Positions 32,690-42,183 of a stretch of 64,000 bases of DNA are shown here, piece after piece; position 1 is the stretch's first letter; each line of letters opens with the position of its first letter. This DNA comes from Mixophyes australis. Its lineage: Eukaryota; Chordata; Amphibia; Anura; Limnodynastidae. A program made the position numbers and the translations under genes. The notes beneath the pieces are model-generated. The model was not told the DNA's origin. It was given only the letters and a program-made list of their open reading frames with translations, and did no database searches. The stretch is from positions 331,313,694 to 331,377,693 of the forward strand of contig JAVHZZ010000003.1 in the NCBI GenBank assembly GCA_036250195.1. The letters run 5' to 3'.

Positions 32690-33830
32690 GCAGTCCTGAA
32701 ATATTAGTACTGCAATACCTACATTCACTGTTTCTGCAGTCCAAAATATAGGAACTGCAATCTATATTTCTACGTTTACTGTTTAAGCAGTCCAAAAAAA
32801 AGGAACTGCAATCTATATTATTACGTTCACTGTTTCAGCAGTCCAAAAAATAGGAACTGCAATCTATATTACATTTACTACGTTCATTCTTTAAGCAGTT
32901 CCAGAGAATAGGTACTGCAATCTATATTACATTTAATACGTTAAATTTTTAAGCAGTGCAAGAGAATAGGTACTGCAATCTATATTACATTTACTACGTT
33001 CAATTTTTAAGCAGTGCAAGAGAATAGGTACTGCAATCTATATTACATTTACTACGTTCATTCTTTAAGCAGTTCCAGAGAATAGGTACTGCAATCTATA
33101 TTACATTTACTACGTTCAATTTTTAAGCAGTGCAAGAGAATAGGTACTGCAATCTATATTACATTTACTACGTTCAATTTTTAAGCAGTGCAAGAGAATA
33201 GGTACTGCAATCTATATTACATTTACTACGTTCATTCTTTAAGCAGTTCCAGAGAATAGGTCCTGCAATCTATATTACATTTACTACGTTCATTCTTTAA
33301 GCAGTTCCAGAGAATAGGTACTGCAATCTATATTACATTTACTACGTTCATTCTTTAAGCAGTTCCAGAGAATAGGTCCTGCAATCTATATGACATTTAC
33401 TAAGTTCATTCTTTAAGCAGTTCCAGAGAATAGGTCCTGCAATCTATATTACATTTACTACGTTCATTCTTTAAGCAGTTCCAGAGAATAGGTACTGCAA
33501 TCTATATTACATTTACTACGTTCATTCTTTAAGCAGTTCCAGAGAATAGGTCCTGCAATCTATATTACATTTACTACGTTCATTCTTTAAGCAGTTCCAG
33601 AGAATAGGTCCTGCAATCTATATTACATTTACTACGTTCATTCTTTAAGCAGTTCCAGAGAATAGGTACTGCAATCTAAATTACATTTACTACGTTCAAT
33701 TTTTAAGCAGTGTAAGAGAATAGGTACTGCAATCTATATTACATTTAATACGTTTAATTTTTAAGCAGTGCAAGAGAATAGGTACTGCAATCTATATTAC
33801 ATTTACTACGTTCAATTTTTAAGCATTTCC
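32690..33830. repeat. 58-bp satellite array with a 174-bp higher-order period
   Basis: About 20 head-to-tail 58-bp units containing AATAGGTACTGCAATCTATA and TACGTTCA. Two unit types occur: A has TTCTTTAAGCAGTTCCAGAG, B has TTTTTAAGCAGTGCAAGAG. Units run A-B-B-A-B-B, then eight A units in which GGTACTGC or GGTCCTGC follows the order C,A,C,C,A,C,C,A, then B units. The first three units (32690-32870) are more diverged. The array lies wholly inside the hAT element. Confidence 0.9.
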
Positions 33831-33835
33831 AAAGT

Positions 33836-34087
33836 GTGTGTGGTTTAGGGGTACACTCATTAGTGCTGCATATAATGGAGTACAAAAATTTGGAGGATAA
33901 AGTAGGGAAAGAGCAAGACCTACTTCCTCCTAATGCTGAAGCTGCTGCCACTAGTCATGACATAGATGATGAAATGCCATCAACGTCGTCTGCCAAGGCC
34001 GATGCCAAATCTTCTAGTACAGGGCATGTAAAATCCAAAAACCCAATCCAAAAAATGGTGAAGGATTATTTTTCTGACACCATCTAA
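33836..34087 (+). pseudogene. hAT frame remnant of unknown part
   Basis: An 83-codon open stretch directly after the satellite, rich in Ser, Ala and Asp (MPSTSSAKADAKSSSTGHV) and ending MVKDYFSDTI. No domain is recognised. It sits just before the recognised C-terminal hAT segment in another frame, so it is probably transposase-derived. Confidence 0.4.
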
Positions 34088-34192
34088 ATAGACATGTCAG
34101 ACAGTCCATATTGTTACTGACAGGAAAAAAAGGCAGTTTGGAAGCCCCTGTACAAACTGGCTCTATTTTACCTGAGTTGTCCCCCCTCCAGT

Positions 34193-34465
34193 GTGTACTC
34201 GGAAAGAGTTTTTAGTGCAGCGGGGAAACTGGTCAGTGAGCGGCGAAGGAGGTTGCTTCCTCAGAACGTTGAAAAAATGATGTTCATAAAAATGAATTAT
34301 CAATTCCTCAATCAAGTACAGCACTGCCCTCCAGATAATACAGAGGGACCTGTGGTTGTGGAGTCCAGCGGGGAAGAATTGATAATGTGTAAGGATGAGG
34401 AAGTACACATTGAAGGGGGAGAGGAATCAGAGGATGAGGATGAGAACGACATCTTGCCTCAGTAG
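34193..34465 (+). pseudogene. hAT transposase C-terminal dimerisation region
   Basis: A 90-codon open stretch with YSERVFSAAGKLVSERRRRL followed by LPQNVEKMMFIKMN. This is the conserved C-terminal dimerisation motif of hAT transposases and ZBED-type host genes (usual form SERVFSxAG...L.P..VE.L.F). An acidic tail (EESEDEDENDILPQ) follows. In-frame TSV just before the first ATG (about 34184-34192) extends the match upstream. The catalytic core is absent. It is a relic, not a host gene. Confidence 0.8.
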
Positions 34466-34520
34466 AGCCTGTTTAGTTTGTACAGGGAGAGATGAATAGC
34501 TTTTTTGGTGTGGGGGCCCA

Positions 34521-34584
34521 AACAAACCAATCATTTCAGCCACGGTTGTTTGGTAGGCCCTGTCGCTGAAATGATTGGTTTGTT
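34521..34584. repeat. perfect 20-bp-arm hairpin after the hAT frame
   Basis: AACAAACCAATCATTTCAGC (34521-34540) is exactly repeated in inverse at 34565-34584, with a 24-nt spacer. It lies 56 bp after the transposase stop, within the hAT 3' region. Confidence 0.85.
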
Positions 34585-34760
34585 AAAGTGCGCATGTCCT
34601 ATTTCAACAACATCAGGGTGGGTGGGAGGGCCCAAGGACAATTCCATCTTGCAACTCTTTTTTTGGCATTATGTGACCGTTCAACAGTCGTTTGCCATGA
34701 GCACAAAGTAAAACAAAATTAAAACAAATTAAACAAATTAAACCAAAAGTATAATATAAC

Positions 34761-35161
34761 TTATAAACACTACACTTGAAAGCTTGAGCCTTTAAATGAA
34801 AAAGTCACTCTTCATTGCACGAAGGTTTGCAACAGGGACAGTTTTTTTGTTCACAAAGTCAACAAATAACACTTCGACCCTGTCTGTCTTTGACATACTT
34901 GATGGGATTTCAATGATGAATGCTCTGTTCCATGGTCGTCGAAAACAAGAGGTATTGACATGCTAGAACTACCGTAGTGTTTATAACTTATAAACACTAC
35001 ACTTGAAAGCTTGAGCCTTTAAATGAAAAAGTCACTCTTCATTGCACAAAGATTTGCAACAGGGACAGTTTTTTTGTTCACAAAGTCAACAAATAACACT
35101 TCGACCCTGTCTGTCTTTTACATACTTGATGGGATCTCAATGATGAATGCTCTGTACCATG
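34761..35161. repeat. direct duplication inside the hAT element
   Basis: About 180 bp beginning TTATAAACACTACACTTGAA at 34761 is repeated from 34981 (offset 220) with few changes, through CTTCGACCCTGTCTGTCTTT to GCTCTGT(T/A)CCATGGT. Confidence 0.88.
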
Positions 35162-35670
35162 GTTGGAGGAGGTATTGTGGCCCCGGTACCAAATTGGGTA
35201 CCGGGCCCACTCCACTACGCAGTCCAGAAAGCTACCTCGGTGCAATGTCTTGGACTAAAAACAATATTGTGAGTTGTGAGGTGTTCAGAATAGACTGGAA
35301 ATTAGTGGAAATGATTGTTATTGAATGTTATTGAGGTTAATAATAGGAGTGGAAAAAAACTGGATTTTAGTGCTTTTTATGCTTTTTTAAATATAAATCA
35401 GAGCCCAAAACCCGAAATCAGAACCAAAACCTTTCGTCAGGTGTTTTGGCAAAACAAATCAGAACCCAAAACCTCATGCTAATCAGAACCCAAAACCCAA
35501 AACACTAAAAGTGCCCGGTGCACACCCTTAATACTTAGGTGTTCTATCTCTAACCTCCACACTTATGTTCTTATAGAATGTACCCTATGCTGAATGTATT
35601 CATTTACATAGAAGAGTATGAATTAACACTTAATTTAATTTAATTCATTTTATGAATGATCTTTTCACAG

Positions 35671-35891
35671 ACTTCCATGCTAGAACAAGCCATTAAAAAC
35701 ACTCAGGAAAGCTACGATGATGAGATACAGCTGTACAATGAACAGATTGAAACGTTTAGAAAAGGCATAGAAGAAGCTGAAAGGAACTTGGAGAAGTTCA
35801 CCAATGATTGTCGTCAGCTAGTTATATATCAGCAGTCCTTGGAAAATGAATTAGAGAGATATAAACGTATCATCGAGAATGAGGATAACAG
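35671..35891 (+). CDS. bfsp1: filensin (BFSP1) exon: coil 2 and rod end
   Basis: A 221-bp exon, the standard size for this intermediate-filament position. It encodes [39 protein letters not shown] and [18 protein letters not shown]. The last stretch corresponds to the helix-termination motif that ends the rod of intermediate filaments, in the degenerate form typical of filensin. The acceptor is CTTTTCACAG and the donor GTAACT; the last codon is split after its second base. A MITE begins 20 bp past the exon. Confidence 0.96.
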
Positions 35892-35911
35892 GTAACTGGA
35901 ATATGCATCTT

Positions 35912-36244
35912 GGGCCTGATTCATTAAGGAACTTAAATTAAGAAGTTTCTTATATAAGTCTCCTGGACAAAACCATGTTACAATACAAGGGGTGCAAATT
36001 AGTGTTCTGTTTTGCACATAAGTTAAATACTGACTGTTTTTTCATGTAGCACACAAATACTTGATAGCTTATTTGTACACAGAAATTTAAAGTTGATATT
36101 TGTGTGCTACATGAAAAAACAGTCAGTATTTAACTTATGTGCAAGACAGAAAACTAATTTTCACCCCTTGCAATGTAACATAGTTTTGTCCAGGAGACTT
36201 AAATAAGAAACATCTTAATTTAGGTTCCTTAATGAATCAGGCCC
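35912..36244. mobile_element. hairpin MITE family A, copy 4
   Basis: 333 bp. Begins GGGCCTGATTCATTAAGGAA, ends with its near-exact reverse complement, flanked by CTT on both sides (35909-35911, 36245-36247). The arms are very similar to copy 1. It sits 20 bp downstream of a bfsp1 exon. Confidence 0.87.
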
Positions 36245-36724
36245 CTTGTGTTTTACAAAAAGTAAGGGATTATCCATTTCAGATGGCTGGCGCTCATTTA
36301 TATATTTCCTAATCAGTATTCCGTCCATGTAGACAATTATATTACTGGACGAACACTGGTAAGTCATCCATGTTACATTTGTACTGACTCTGCAGCACAA
36401 CTTTGGCCCTCAGGTAGAATTCGAGATAAGAACATACAAGTAAAATGCACACTGCAAAAATGTGGCATTTACGTGTTTATACCCAGTTGCTTGTATCTTA
36501 GGTTAGGTACAACTCAGCATAGTGTTTTAAATGTGTCTGTAAGCTGATAATTGTCTTCAAACATTGGGGAGCACAAAAGGAATATAATGTTTTAAAATCT
36601 TCAATTCATCAATTGATATCAATTTAAAGAAAAGCATTTGGCACCTCTGTTAAATTTTATGTGCACAATATTTCTTGAAAGTATTCCACACTAGAGTCAA
36701 CTTTGCTTAATTTCATTTACAGTT

Positions 36725-37025
36725 AGGAGCAAAGCAATAAAAAGGTGCAAATTTTCTACAGGACAAAGCATAGTGCAAGGGGTGCAAATGCATTTATGTA
36801 TTTTTTGCCTACAGGGAAAATACTGCCTGGTTTCTGCATGTAACATACAAAGATTGGACAGATTTATTTTTACACTGCAATTTAAAGTTTAGCTAGGATG
36901 TGCCACCTCAACTCTAAATCTGTCTACACATGTTATATTTGTCTCACCCTGCAGTGAAACATGGTTTTTGCCAAGGTGCAATTTTGCTCCTTTTTTTGTT
37001 TTGCCCGTAAATCTAAATGAGACCC
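36725..37025. repeat. diverged relative of MITE family A
   Basis: Contains GCAAGGGGTGCAAATGCATT, GGGAAAATACTGCCTGGTTT, TAGCTAGGATGTGCCACCTC and GAAACATGGTTTTTGCCAAG, in the order seen in copies 2 and 3. The terminal repeats are eroded. Confidence 0.65.
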
Positions 37026-37120
37026 TAAATATTTAATGTAACAAAATGTAATCATCAGTCTGACAGGGTTTTGTTTAGATACTGTATGGCATTGTACAAT
37101 TTGTCATGATTTGTAACACT

Positions 37121-37412
37121 GGTTGATGGATGGATGGATTGAGTGATGAATTGAGTGATAGATTGAGTAATGGATTCAATGATGGATTAAGTGATGGATT
37201 GATGGAGTGAGTGATGAATTGAATGATTGATTGAATGATTGCTTGATGGATTGATTGATTGATGGATGGATGGATTGATTGATGGATGGATTGATTGATG
37301 GATTGATTGATGGATTGATTGATGGATTGATTGATGGATGGATTGATGGAGTGATTGATGGATTGATGGAGTGATTGATGGATTGATGGAGTGATTGATG
37401 GATTGATGGATA
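37121..37412. repeat. GATT/GATG tetranucleotide minisatellite
   Basis: About 290 bp of GATTGATG-type repeats. From about 37330 a longer 20-bp unit (ATTGATGGATTGATGGAGTG) is repeated at least three times. Ser/Ile/Pro/His-rich minus-strand frames across it are artefacts. Confidence 0.95.
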
Positions 37413-37448
37413 GATATCATGGGTGACGTATATATCACCCATGATATA
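37413..37448. repeat. short hairpin at the end of the minisatellite
   Basis: ATATCATGGGTGA and TCACCCATGATAT are perfect inverted arms around CGTATATA, directly after the GATG array. Confidence 0.85.
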
Positions 37449-37574
37449 TATATTAGAAACATTAGGTATTCTGTGAATAACCTTTAGCTATATAGAGAAT
37501 TATAAAGTAAATCATAATTATTTTCAGAAATTAAGAAATGTATTTACCAACTTGTTTTTCCTTTCCTATTCTAG

Positions 37575-37660
37575 ACTGAACTCTGCAATAGTTGGAACCC
37601 CAATCACACTCTTTATGCAAAGTTACAAATCCTCTCAGATATCACCCACAAGAGGAAAAG
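37575..37660 (+). CDS. bfsp1: filensin (BFSP1) exon: rod-tail junction
   Basis: An 86-bp exon. The first A completes the split Arg codon, then LNSAIVGTPITLFMQSYK and SSQISPTRGK follow, matching the start of the filensin tail (the family reads LTSAFIETPIPLFTQS). The acceptor is TATTCTAG and the donor GTAACG; it ends in phase 1. The frame is consistent with both neighbours. Confidence 0.93.
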
Positions 37661-38212
37661 GTAACGATTGGGTACTTGGAACAAAAATCAATTAGTATAT
37701 TCTGCACCAGACTTAGTTAGCACTGCACTCCCTAATGTTTACCAATGTCAGTTTCCATATGAAGTTGTGGAACACACACCTTACTTACATTTTAATTTAT
37801 GATCTCTTACATAACAGTAATGTCACACTAGTGTCAAATTGGTTACCAGGCTTAGCTCTATTACTTACAATAGTGCTGTAACGACCAATCAGCATAACAC
37901 TAGTAATACAGTATGCCATAGATAGCAGGCCAGCACTAGGGACACAGGTTCCAGTGATGGCTACATAACTGTTAGTTAAATAAGATATTTTTATTTAACA
38001 GCAAACCTGAAAAGCTGCTTCTTACACTATATCTCTGGGTTTCTAGTTCCTGACTCCTACGTAAGTTCAAAATATAAAACTTTATCATCAACTCGCCAAT
38101 GCCACCCAGAGACAAAGACAGGAAGCCATATTAAGCTATAAAACACGTATAGTACAGTAGTCGGTGCAATAAGCATATGAACAAACACTATTCTAACACC
38201 CCTTCTCAGCAA

Positions 38213-38470
38213 CTAAATAAGTCCCAGCTTTGTTCTTAGGTATTTAAGATTGGGTCTTGGTAGTATCTTTGGCAAAACCTCTGCTATCTTCTTATTAGTC
38301 TCAATTGTATCAAGTTCCACTAGGTCATGTAGGTGGTGGTGTCTGACATCAATATGCTTTATCCTAGCGTTGGTCTTTACACTAATTGCTCGCTTCATGC
38401 ACTCTTTATTTTTTTTATTTGTATATCACTGTTGGTTTGATCCTCTAACAGCTTGTACAACCAAATAAGT
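38213..38470 (-). pseudogene. Ty1/copia-like RNase H remnant
   Basis: The minus strand reads KTNARIKHIDVRHHHLHDLV, then EVLPKILPRPNLKYLRTKLGL. Copia RNase H ends with a KHID(V/I)(R/K)HHFIRD motif and a LTKALPR...(L)R..LGL motif, and both are recognisable in order. The upstream part (LLEDQTNSD) also fits loosely. There is no complete frame. It lies in the last bfsp1 intron, antisense to the gene. Confidence 0.75.
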
Positions 38471-38654
38471 CTCGATTAGCATAATTGGCTAAAATATCTG
38501 CTGCCTCTGTAAATGATAATGCAACTGACACTGTTCCCTAAGTAGCCAGTGGCTGACTTGCGATAACTGGAGTCACAAGCCCAATGTATTGGGCTCGAGT
38601 AGCAATGGCGCTATATAAAAGTCTTTTATTTCTTCACCAATACCACTTTAGTGG

Positions 38655-38865
38655 TCTACGATTTCTAAGATATTCCTTATGTAGTCCTGCTCTTTAGTCA
38701 GCATTGTTTGATAGAGTTTTCTGGTTAAACATAATTTATTGCTGAGGTTAGCTATTCCACGGACTTCCCTCCCATATGTATTTTACTGTTTCACCGTTGC
38801 ATACACTCACAATTTGATCATTGATGCTAAAGGAGATAGTACTTTGAGCTTTATGATCTCTTTCA
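38655..38865 (-). pseudogene. Ty1/copia-like gag remnant
   Basis: The minus strand reads ERDHKAQSTISFSINDQIVS, then NGETVKYIWEG, and after one shift LCLTRKLYQTMLTKEQDYIR. Copia gag (UBN2-type) has the same pattern: K(A)..I..SI.D......(E)TAKE.W, then L...L...KM.E..S...YI. It lies about 200 bp upstream of the RNase H remnant on the same strand, so integrase and RT have been deleted between them. Confidence 0.65.
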
Positions 38866-39971
38866 ATCCAATCATCCTGGAGTGGAATAGGTCATGTCTC
38901 AAGGTGTATATGCTCATGTACATTCCCATATTAGCTGCATCTTCTCTTTAAACGTCCATAACAGGCAGTTCTAGTTTGGCACATTGGCGATTGTGCACTT
39001 CAATGAGTTGCTATTAGCAACATTTTACCTTAAGCTTCTGCCTTCCACTGCTGTTCTGGACCTATACACAATTAGTAGATGAAGGACATTGTACAGACAT
39101 GTTGAAGTTAAAGATTATGTTTTTTTAAAAGAGTAGCACTTCAAAACAAACGAGCTGCCTTTTACAATGTGGCAACACACATCTCTTTCATCTATCAGTT
39201 CCTAGTTTCCTGTGTCTTCTATCCTTTTCTTAAGCCTTATTAACAACTGAACAATGCAGTATATGTACAGAACAGTTGTCGTTGCAATAAGAATATAAAC
39301 AAACTGTTTTCTAACATTAACTGGAACACTGAGACAACCAAATAAGAAGTTCTTTTGAAAAAAATGCATTATTATTATCACAAAATTAAAATAATTATAT
39401 AAACAATTCATAAGAAAAGTGAGTTCCCTTTACACTATTATGATTCTTTGTTTTACCAAGATGCTGAACTGTATTTCAAAAAATAAGGTGTGTAAGACCT
39501 CTAGAGGTAAAGATAACTATCGGAGAACTTCCTAAGTTGGACATTAGGCAAGCAAAGCAAATGTAGTTATAGTGTCTATATTTCTGCTCATTGGTCATGC
39601 TGAATGGAATACTGATATCACCTACATCTCTAAATTTGGATTGATCGGTATGTTGAAATGGGCTCACCAGAAAATTAGTCACACACCCAAAAAAGACATT
39701 TAAGTAATAGTTTAAAAATGTCATGTACTTAACTTGCTATTAGTGATATGTTCAGTAAGTTGTGAGCCTTGTGAGAAATCATTTCAGGCATAGCTGAGAC
39801 AGTTTATTATTGTAATCTTAAATGTTTAATTGTAATACAAATATGTGAAGGATGCAATTTCGATGGCTTTGGGTTTTTCCATCAAAAATGTGTTGTTTTT
39901 TTTTCATGGTTAGCAAGCTTGTTAAAATGCTATTTTCACAATTTGTGAGAAATACATATTGATTTTTACAG

Positions 39972-40900
39972 ATATTACTCTGGCTATACAAGATATTGCT
40001 ACGGCAAAACCAAGGCAAAAGGGTGTCTCAAGGAAGTTGTCAAGGAGAAAAGAGCTTTCAATGGATAAAGGTGACGTTAGCAATGAGGACAAGGTCACAG
40101 AGAGAAAACAAGAGAGTTCACATAAGACGGAAATGAAATATGATAATTCTGCACATGGTGATGCTGAGAAAGACTTTGAAATGTATGAGCATGACTTGTC
40201 TCCAGAAGATGTACCAGATGGAGCACAGATAAGTAAAGCATTTGATAAATTATGTAATATAGTAAGAGGCAAAATAAGAGGGTACAAGAAACCAGAGCCT
40301 GCTCTAGAATTGTTCACCAAGGGTCGTTATGTTCTTGTAACAGGGGACTCAAGTTATTTGGACCCTTGTTTCTTTTCCTCCACTCCACATGCAGGAGGTA
40401 GGATAAGTGTTAGCATTATCCATGATGTAGTACCAGGAGATGACATTGTACTACCTATACCAGAAGTACCTGAGCCTTCAGAACCATCTGACAGTGAAGA
40501 TAGTCATTCAAATGGGAAAGAAGACGAACCAGAGGATCATGATGATGATAGACCTAATGAGGAAGATGATGAGAGAAGAGGTCAGGATGATAAAGAGCCA
40601 GAGGATAAAGACGAGGCAAAAAAGCCACCAGATGTTACTGGACCAGATGACCCACAACATGGGTTTAGAAGTTCTACTTCTGATTCAGTGAAGAGTCAGA
40701 GGCTCAGCAGGCATCCAAATAATGACAAAGAGCATAAGAGTCTAATGTCTTTCAGAGGAAGAGACTTCCCAAGCTCTATGAGTTATGAAAAAGTTGAAGT
40801 GGTGGAATCAATTGAAAAGATTTCAGATGACAAAACTAAGAGTTATGAAGAAACGGCCATGATTGTGGAAACCATGATTGAAAAGACAAGGAAAAAGTAA
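39972..40900 (+). CDS. bfsp1: filensin (BFSP1) last exon: C-terminal tail and stop
   Basis: After the split codon, DITLAIQDIATAKPRQKGVS starts the tail (the family reads DLTRALQDITAAKPRQK). It runs 309 residues to TAA at 40898-40900. Conserved blocks are EDVPDGAQISKAFDKL, YVLVTGDSSYLDPCFF, and the C-terminal YEKVEVVESIEKISD and YEETAMIVETMIEKT. Between them is a long Asp/Glu-rich low-complexity region. VPD-G at 40211-40222 matches the mammalian caspase site whose cleavage exposes an N-myristoylated glycine. The tail of filensin binds lens aquaporin-0 and the membrane. The acceptor is TTTTTACAG. Confidence 0.97.
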
Positions 40901-41360
40901 TATAGTAGTATTGTTCTTTAGAAACAACACATAGTTTCTGAGAATATATTTATTGCTTTTTTTGCTATGAGATGTGTTTACTGGACTGTTAAATACACTC
41001 CTTGAATATGAAAACCAAGTATGCATTTGATGGATATTTTATTATGGTTCTGAAAAGAAAATAGCATTGAAGTGCATTCAGTTAAGTGAGAAATATTCTG
41101 TATGCGCTACTGCAGTTACTGACAAACTTAGACTAATAAATGCTCTTTCAAGGTCAGTGAGGATATGTAGTAATTATGCCAAAACTTGCATGGGAAATAT
41201 ATTGTTATTGCTATTATCTAAGATAAAAACATCTATTGCTCAGTGATAGCCAATATCTTATGTTCATGATAAATTGTGGCTCAGTGAACTGATGTAGATT
41301 TTAGGTTGCAACATCTGGCTAATTTGCTTCCAAATAAAGACTTGCCTTCTCAAGCATCAG
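40901..41360 (+). terminator. bfsp1: bfsp1 3' UTR with two poly(A) signals
   Basis: AATAAA occurs at 41135-41140 and 41333-41338 downstream of the stop. Either could direct polyadenylation. The end of the transcript near 41360 is inferred. Confidence 0.6.
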
Positions 41361-42139
41361 TTATAAATGTGCTCAAATTGTTTAATTGCAGTTTATATAT
41401 CCTTATTCTTATATAAAAACTAAGAGGTCTATTTACTAATACATATCAAAGAAAGAGCGGCACATTTTCTCTCTTTTCTCCATACTTGACTCCTCATGGG
41501 GCACTTTGTGAAGCTGGGCCGCGCAGGCATAGTAGTGAGATTAATCATTACCATGCCGTATGCCTGATGCCCTATCTCCTCCGCTGAGCTCCAGAGCTCT
41601 CAACCTTCTAAGAGGTGTCTGAAGTCAACTGTGTTCCAAAAACTGAGGACTATGACTCTATCTACATTGGTTTAAGAGTTTTGGTTATAATTAATTTTTT
41701 TTACGATTTATATTCCTTCACTTTTTAATTAAAACCACACTAGTCCAGTAGCTAAGTCTAGTTCTTCTAGTACCCTTCCATCTAGCATATAAGCATATGG
41801 ATCCATTCAGTCTAGTATCACCCATTCACATCATCATGTGCAAAAAGTTTACTTCCTATAACAATTCATTAAACAGAATGAATATTTTGCTTGATGTAAA
41901 TTTTTTCAGCAAACTAATGAAATTATTGACATTTTCAACAGATGGCTTTTTTTTCACAGCGAAGGGTTGATGAAGCAGAAACCCTAATGGCTGGCTGTCA
42001 AACATCAAAGAGATTAAAGAAATAGTAGACAAAGGATGTATAAATGAGCAAAATAAAAATACATTGATGCTTTGGTTGCCGTTTAAAAAATATAAGGCCA
42101 ATGAAAGTATGCTGTCGTGAGTTGTGACCCTTGGTTAAG

Positions 42140-42183
<44 letters not shown>

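Larger units (their letters stand above)
32098..35530 (+). mobile_element. hAT-family element with 8-bp target duplication, transposase mostly deleted
   Basis: Flanked by ATACTTAG on both sides (32090-32097, 35531-35538), the 8-bp signature of hAT. The ends are short imperfect inverted repeats (TAAGGATGAGC against TAAGGGTGTGC). Inside, in order: a CpG-rich subterminal region with palindromes, a minisatellite (32340-32545), a 58-bp satellite (32690-33830), an N-terminal frame remnant, the transposase dimerisation end (34193-34465), a 20-bp-arm hairpin, and a 220-bp-spaced duplication. The DDE core is missing, so it could move only with a partner's transposase. Confidence 0.88.

Noticed and set aside
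32880..33830. CRISPR-like array
   Set aside because: The 58-bp units are contiguous with no unique spacers; this is a eukaryotic tandem satellite.
33836..34465. Possible domesticated hAT-derived host gene
   Set aside because: The frames are broken, the DDE core is missing, and perfect 8-bp target duplications show an ordinary element copy.
37176..37462. Ser/Ile/Asn/Pro/His repeat proteins on the minus strand
   Set aside because: They are translations of the GATT/GATG tetranucleotide array; no coding signal beyond the repeat.
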